In this document: positions 60,038-64,000 of the stretch, one piece after another
How positions within the stretch are numbered: position 1 is the stretch's first letter
How the letters are laid out: each line of letters begins with the position of its first letter
DNA from: Pseudarthrobacter chlorophenolicus A6
GTDB taxonomy: Bacteria > Actinomycetota > Actinomycetes > Actinomycetales > Micrococcaceae
Assembly (NCBI RefSeq): GCF_000022025.1
Contig: NC_011886.1
Span: forward strand, 992,001 to 1,056,000
Reading direction: 5' to 3'
Length of the DNA: 64,000 nucleotides
Translations under genes and position numbers: made by a program
The notes under the pieces: model-generated
Database searches by the model: none
The model's input: the letters and a program-made list of their open reading frames with translations, nothing else
What the model was told of the DNA's origin: nothing

Positions 60038-61183
60038 ATGAGCCATTCCGGAAAGCTGGGCCCAACGCCCCGCACCCTCGAAGTCGAGGACCTGGAGAGC
60101 TTCGACCGGCTGGTGGCCGCGGGAGCTGTCCGCGCCCACGGGTGGCATGCGCAGTCCCTGGACCTTCGGGGCAGGTCGGCGGCGCTCAACCGGCTGGATG
60201 TGGAAGGCGCCCTGTTCCTGGGCTGCACGTTCGACGAAGGGATGGAAAGCAAGCTCCGCGGCAGGGGTGCCCTGATCTTCCCGCGCCTGCAGGGGGTCCC
60301 CTTCGATCCCTACCGTTCCGCCCTGTACTCACCCGCCGAACTGTACGAAGGGCTTGCCGGCGCTCCCTACGAGGAACTGCCGGATGCACGGATCTACCAC
60401 TGGAGCATCCAGCCGGGCCGGGAACACCGGGTGGAATCCACCCTGGCGTCATCCCTGCACGACCATGCCATCGGCGATGCGCTGGACGAGGTACTCCGGG
60501 CCGGCCCCTGGTCCGGGAAACGCATGGTGGGCGTCATGGGAGGGCACGCGGCGAAACGGGGGAGCGCGGACTACGCTGAGGCCGCGCGGCTGGGGCGGCT
60601 GCTGGTCAGCGGCGGACATGCGGTGGCCACCGGCGGCGGGCCGGGCGCCATGGAAGCCGCCAACCTGGGCGCCTACCTTGGCGGGTACGACGACGGCGGG
60701 CTGCAGGCCGCGCTCCGCCTCTTGGCTGCCGTCCCCGGCTTCCGCCCTTCCGTGTCCGCGTGGGCACGCGCCGCGGCAGCCGTCGTCGAACGCTATCCCG
60801 GCGGGACACCCTCGCTGGGCATTCCCACCTGGTTCTACGGGCATGAGCCGCCCAACTACTTTGCCACGCACATCGCCAAATACTTCGCCAACTCCATCCG
60901 CGAGGCTGTCCTTCTGGATGTCTGCCGGGGCGGCATCATCTTCCTCCCCGGCGCCGCCGGAACCGTCCAGGAAATCTTCCAGGACGCCTGCGAGAACTAC
61001 TACGGCGCGCGGGAAAAGGTAACGCCCATGGTCCTGGTGGGCACGCAGTACTGGACCAGCGACTACCCCGCCTGGCCGCTGCTCCGGCAGCTTGCGGCGG
61101 GCCGCGCCATGGAGGACCGGATTTTCCTGGTGGATACCGTGGACCAGGCAGTGGCCGTGCTGCAGGACGGACGGGCGCTGTGA
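60038..61183 (+). CDS. LOG-family (Rossmann nucleotide-binding) protein
   Basis: 381 residues from ATG 60038. The nucleotide-binding core has GVMGGHAAKRGSADYAEAARLGRLL, ATGGGPGAMEAANLGAYLGG and FLPGAAGTVQEIFQDAC, a variant of the LOG-family PGGxGTxxE. N-terminal extension of about 120 residues not seen in plant LOG. The reaction is probably hydrolysis of a nucleotide 5'-monophosphate. A 10-codon frame (ATG 60009, MTSGGRRRQP) ends in TGA overlapping the start; a TAGGCT -10 lies 6 nt before that ATG. Confidence 0.8.
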   Translation: MSHSGKLGPTPRTLEVEDLESFDRLVAAGAVRAHGWHAQSLDLRGRSAALNRLDVEGALFLGCTFDEGMESKLRGRGALIFPRLQGVPFDPYRSALYSPAELYEGLAGAPYEELPDARIYHWSIQPGREHRVESTLASSLHDHAIGDALDEVLRAGPWSGKRMVGVMGGHAAKRGSADYAEAARLGRLLVSGGHAVATGGGPGAMEAANLGAYLGGYDDGGLQAALRLLAAVPGFRPSVSAWARAAAAVVERYPGGTPSLGIPTWFYGHEPPNYFATHIAKYFANSIREAVLLDVCRGGIIFLPGAAGTVQEIFQDACENYYGAREKVTPMVLVGTQYWTSDYPAWPLLRQLAAGRAMEDRIFLVDTVDQAVAVLQDGRAL

Positions 61184-61214
61184 AGCCCCGGGCGGGGTCA
61201 CTGCACGTACAGGC

Positions 61215-62156
61215 CTAGAGGTCCTTCCGGCACTGGGCCTTGCTGAGCTCATACAGGCCGTTGAGGTCCCCGTCCGCGAGGCTCCCGGAGGCGCCAACGG
61301 AACCGCCGATTTCCGGGTACATCAGCTGGGCGGGATCCGCCACATGGTCCAGCCCCATCACATGGCCCAGCTCGTGCAGGATGACCGCAGCGGCGTACAG
61401 CCTCCCGTCCGGCCGGCGCAGCTCTTCGGTGATCTGCGGGGCATCCAGGTCCAGGCTGCCGGTGACAAACGTCTTGGGACCGCCGTCGAAACTGAAGTGG
61501 GTGCTTCCGCCCGTGCCGATCACCTTGCCTGCGAGTTCCGGGGAAGCTTCCGGCGTGGTCCAGGCGATCAGCAGCGGCGCCCAGCGCTCGCCATATGCTG
61601 CTGGCTGGTACGCGGCGCGCTGCGGTGAAGGCTGTTCGCCGGTGGTGCCGTCATAGACGAAGGTGATGCCGGTGGCGGCCGAAATGGTGCTGATCGCATC
61701 CGGGACGAGCCGGTCCGAACCGGCAGGGGCGAGCTGGTCATTCACCACGTAGTGGAGGGGGCGGCAGGGCGAGTAGCCCACCGGGGTGCCGTCGCCGTTG
61801 ACCGCCAGGAAGCCGTAGGAGTCGCTGCCCACCGCCGGAACTTCCGGCTCGGCGAGCGGAGCGGATTCCTCCTCGTATCCCGGCGGGGGCGCGTCCGTGC
61901 TGGCCGCTGACGGTTCGCCGGCGGATCCGGAGAGGGGATCCTCCCGGCCTTCCTCGGGTTTCTCCTGAGAGAGCCCGGGGCCCTCGCCGTGACCCTCACC
62001 TGCGGAGAACAGCTGACTGATCCGCGGGTCGCCCAGGGCCAGGGCGCCTCCCAGTACCGCCGCGGTGCAGAGCGCGACAGCAAGCACGGCCCGGTAAGCC
62101 GGGCCGTGCTTGCGTTGGGGGCGGTTCCCGGCGTGCCGGGGCGGGAATTCCTCCAC
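61215..62156 (-). CDS. Matrixin-like secreted metalloprotease
   Basis: 313 residues. One membrane anchor or signal segment at about 22-42 (YRAVLAVALCTAAVLGGALAL), then an acidic, Pro-rich linker, then a catalytic domain with HELGHVMGLDH (His261, Glu262, His265, His271) and the Met-turn LMYPEIGG (Met279). These are the zinc ligands and base of matrixins. The enzyme probably acts outside the cell; target unknown. 27 nt separate it from the VIT gene on the same strand. Confidence 0.9.
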   Translation of the reverse strand: MEEFPPRHAGNRPQRKHGPAYRAVLAVALCTAAVLGGALALGDPRISQLFSAGEGHGEGPGLSQEKPEEGREDPLSGSAGEPSAASTDAPPPGYEEESAPLAEPEVPAVGSDSYGFLAVNGDGTPVGYSPCRPLHYVVNDQLAPAGSDRLVPDAISTISAATGITFVYDGTTGEQPSPQRAAYQPAAYGERWAPLLIAWTTPEASPELAGKVIGTGGSTHFSFDGGPKTFVTGSLDLDAPQITEELRRPDGRLYAAAVILHELGHVMGLDHVADPAQLMYPEIGGSVGASGSLADGDLNGLYELSKAQCRKDL

Positions 62157-62183
62157 TAGGGGGCTTTCACGGGTGGGCCGCCG

Positions 62184-63374
62184 CTAGCCGACGACGGTGC
62201 CGAAGACGAGCCCCAGCAGATAAGTGACGGCGGCCGCGCCCAGGCCGATGCCCAGCTGGCGCAGTCCCCGGGTGAGGGGTGACGTGCCGGACAGCAGGCC
62301 GACGATGCCGCCGGTTGCCAGCAATGCGACGCCCACCAGGGCGCCGGCAACCACCAGGGCTGAGACCCCGGTCAGGCCGAACAGGAACGGCAGGATGGGG
62401 ATGATGGCGCCGGAGGCGAAGAAGCAGAAGCTGGACAATGCGGCTCCCCAGGCGGTGCCCACGGCCTCGTGCTGGTCCTCCTCCTCCGGCAGCTCGGGCT
62501 GGAGGGACAGGCTGGGGTCGCAGTCGCAGGAGAGCAGGCCCGTGCGTTCGGCCACCCGGTGTTCGGCTGCTTCGTGGGACATGCCCCGGGCCAGGTACAC
62601 CAGCAGGAGCTCGTTGTGCTCCAGGTCCAGCTTGGGTGCCGCGGCCAGCGTGACCTGCGTGGGCCGGGTGGCGGCCAGCAGTTCACGCTGGGACCTGACG
62701 GAGATGAACTCACCGGCGCCCATGGACATGGCGCCGGCCAGGAGGCCCGCGATGCCGCTGAGCAGCACCACGCTGCTGGCGACGCCGGAGGCCGCCATGC
62801 CCATTACGAGTGACAGGTTGCTGACCAGGCCGTCGTTGGCGCCGAACACCGCGGCGCGGAAAGTGCCGGCCAGGCGGTTGCGGCCCCGTGTTGCCAGCCC
62901 GCGGACCACTTCCTCATGGATCTGTTCATCCGCGGCCATGGCGTCCGTGGCGTTGGGATCCTTGGCATAGGGCGACCGTCCTTCGGCGCGCTGCGCCAGC
63001 GCGAGCACGAAGACGGATCCGAAGTGGCGGGCCAGGAATCCGAGCATCCGGCTGCGGGCCGAGGCGGGGCGCGGTTTCCCGGCGTGGTCGCCGAGCAATC
63101 CCAGCCAGTGGGCCTCATGGCGGCCTTCGGCTTCGGCAAGGGCCAGGAGGATTTCGCGCTCCTCGCCCTCACGGTTTTGGGCCAGGTCGCGGTAAACGGC
63201 GGCTTCGGCCCGTTCGTCAGCAAGGTACTGGCGCCACCGCTTGAGGTCCGCGGATGACGGTGCGGGATGATGGCCCGTCTGGCCGGTTCGCGGGGCGGGC
63301 TCCGGGCTGGATGGGTGCGGGCTGGAATGGTGCGGCGCTGAATGGTTCGGCGTGGACTGGGCGTGCTGCGACAC
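62184..63374 (-). CDS. Rubrerythrin-VIT/CCC1 iron or manganese transporter fusion
   Basis: 396 residues from GTG 63374, with GGAG 7 nt upstream. After a His/Pro/Ser-rich start comes a ferritin-like domain (about 40-165) with DERAEAAVYRDLA, EAEGRHEAHWLGLLG and DEQIHEEVV, supplying Glu/His metal ligands. The VIT1/CCC1 domain follows with AVFGANDGLVSNLSLVMGMAASG, GAMSMGAGEFISVRSQREL and three more helices near the C-terminus. Likely exports Fe(II) or Mn(II). Tied by function, not position, to the iron regulator at 9253. Confidence 0.92.
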   Translation of the reverse strand: MSQHAQSTPNHSAPHHSSPHPSSPEPAPRTGQTGHHPAPSSADLKRWRQYLADERAEAAVYRDLAQNREGEEREILLALAEAEGRHEAHWLGLLGDHAGKPRPASARSRMLGFLARHFGSVFVLALAQRAEGRSPYAKDPNATDAMAADEQIHEEVVRGLATRGRNRLAGTFRAAVFGANDGLVSNLSLVMGMAASGVASSVVLLSGIAGLLAGAMSMGAGEFISVRSQRELLAATRPTQVTLAAAPKLDLEHNELLLVYLARGMSHEAAEHRVAERTGLLSCDCDPSLSLQPELPEEEDQHEAVGTAWGAALSSFCFFASGAIIPILPFLFGLTGVSALVVAGALVGVALLATGGIVGLLSGTSPLTRGLRQLGIGLGAAAVTYLLGLVFGTVVG

Positions 63375-63652
63375 GAAGACTCCTGGGCTGGTGGGGCATG
63401 ATGTTCGGCCCCGTTGCAGAGCCAGCCTACTGCGAATTTCCGCGGTTTTTCGGCTGGCATTCCTCGCTTCCGGGTTTCGGTGCGCCTTAAAACGGCGTGG
63501 CTTTTGCGTTGCCCGGGAGGCTCTCAGCCGCACTGTCCACAGCCGGCCGATGGACTCTTGACCCTGCCCGGCCGCGGTGTTGTGATGAAAGAGCGGCGCG
63601 GCCAGGCCGCCATCAACATGAGCACGTCAGGCGAAGACACGGAGGTTGAATC

Positions 63653-63877
63653 ATGGGCACCACCGGACAGCACCCGGACATGCCGCACCTGGACGCCGTG
63701 GAGGCGGACCCCGCATACGACTACGCTGAGGACACACCGGTCGCGGGTGAGGACTGGGACGCCGAGGACGAATTCCTGGACCAGGAGGAGCCGGTGGTCC
63801 ATGCGGCCCCGGTAGTGGTCGACGCCGAGGACCGTGTGGTCCCGCTCGATCCGGACGAGGTCCGTGACGGCGACTAA
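63653..63877 (+). CDS. Small acidic protein
   Basis: 74 residues starting MGTTGQHPDMPHLDAVEADP, with CGGAGG 8 nt before the ATG. Very acidic (about 27 Asp/Glu), probably disordered: AYDYAEDTPVAGEDWDAEDEFLDQEEPVVHAAPVVVDAEDRVVPLDPDEVRDGD. No known domain. A terminator follows. Confidence 0.7.
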   Translation: MGTTGQHPDMPHLDAVEADPAYDYAEDTPVAGEDWDAEDEFLDQEEPVVHAAPVVVDAEDRVVPLDPDEVRDGD

Positions 63878-63904
63878 GCCGCCCCACGGGGAGTAGGACG
63901 GACG

Positions 63905-63952
63905 ACGACGGCGCCTCCTCCCGCTGTCTGCGAAAGGAGACGCCGCCGTCGT
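63905..63952. terminator. Terminator after the acidic-protein gene
   Basis: ACGACGGCG (63905-63913) pairs with CGCCGTCGT (63944-63952); the inner stem CTCCT/AGGAG extends it. Confidence 0.7.
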
Positions 63953-63976
63953 GCGTTGCCAGTATTCAGAGCGTTC

Positions 63977-63998
63977 GGGGAAACCTTTCGGTTTCTCC
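63977..63998. terminator. Hairpin at the right edge
   Basis: GGGGAAACC (63977-63985) pairs over 9 bp (one G-T) with GGTTTCTCC (63990-63998), loop TTTC. It may end a gene lying beyond the window. Confidence 0.4.
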
Positions 63999-64000
63999 GG

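Overview
The window is high-GC, gene-dense DNA that looks like the chromosome of a Micrococcaceae actinobacterium (Arthrobacter or Pseudarthrobacter type). The evidence is a DtxR/IdeR regulator with all metal ligands intact, an actinobacterial XPB helicase pair, DUF3027 beside a cold-shock gene, c-di-AMP (ydaO-type) riboswitches in front of secreted wall hydrolases, a Corynebacterium-like inositol (iol) operon, many GTG/TTG starts, and several -10 boxes about 6 nt upstream of the start codon. No database search was possible. Names rest on motifs, length and gene order.

Layout: 0-9.95 kb holds housekeeping genes: DUF427, an FHA protein, the XPB helicase and its partner, a cold-shock protein with DUF3027, serC, and the iron regulator with a candidate DtxR box. 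10.0-13.2 kb is a cell-wall block of one M23 and two NlpC/P60-type secreted hydrolases, with a c-di-AMP riboswitch before the first and the second. 13.4-17.4 kb has an HNH nuclease and molybdenum-cofactor genes (mobA-like, DUF6457, moeA, fdhD). 17.5-20.5 kb is a GH38 alpha-mannosidase. 20.8-22.3 kb is a two-gene HTH-like plus seven-helix membrane module. 22.4-26.1 kb has an ABC-F protein with a hairpin leader and an ABC exporter. 26.1-32.2 kb holds NUDIX, DUF6314, tRNA-Arg(CCT), DUF998, an IMPase-family protein and PcrA. 33.2-35.3 kb is sucCD. 35.4-36.8 kb has an ArsR/SRPBCC pair and a tautomerase.

37.0-46.9 kb is a myo-inositol operon: iolC, a Cgl0158-type aldolase candidate, iolD, iolA, iolE, iolG, iolH and an iolT transporter. 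Its remaining parts (gntR-iolB-lacI and a second sugar/inositol transporter) lie at 55.5-59.9 kb. Between them sit a MarR/MFS pair and an accessory stretch (about 49-55.4 kb) with orphan immunity-like genes (SUFU, DUF6896-like, LRR), a broken gene and a serine recombinase. Two operator families tie the inositol genes together. A palindromic LacI-type site (TTAGnGCGCTCTAA) occurs at the iolC and second-transporter promoters. A GntR-type motif (TGTwCTGACA) occurs upstream of the tautomerase gene, iolC and the second transporter, with a related site before gntR.

The last 4 kb has a LOG-family protein, a matrixin-like secreted protease, a rubrerythrin-VIT/CCC1 fusion and a small acidic protein. 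The most interesting points are the shared iol operators (including the tautomerase), the split iol locus, the tandem c-di-AMP riboswitches, the ABC-F leader, the HTH/seven-helix module and the SUFU gene whose ribosome-binding site leads to ATC rather than ATG.
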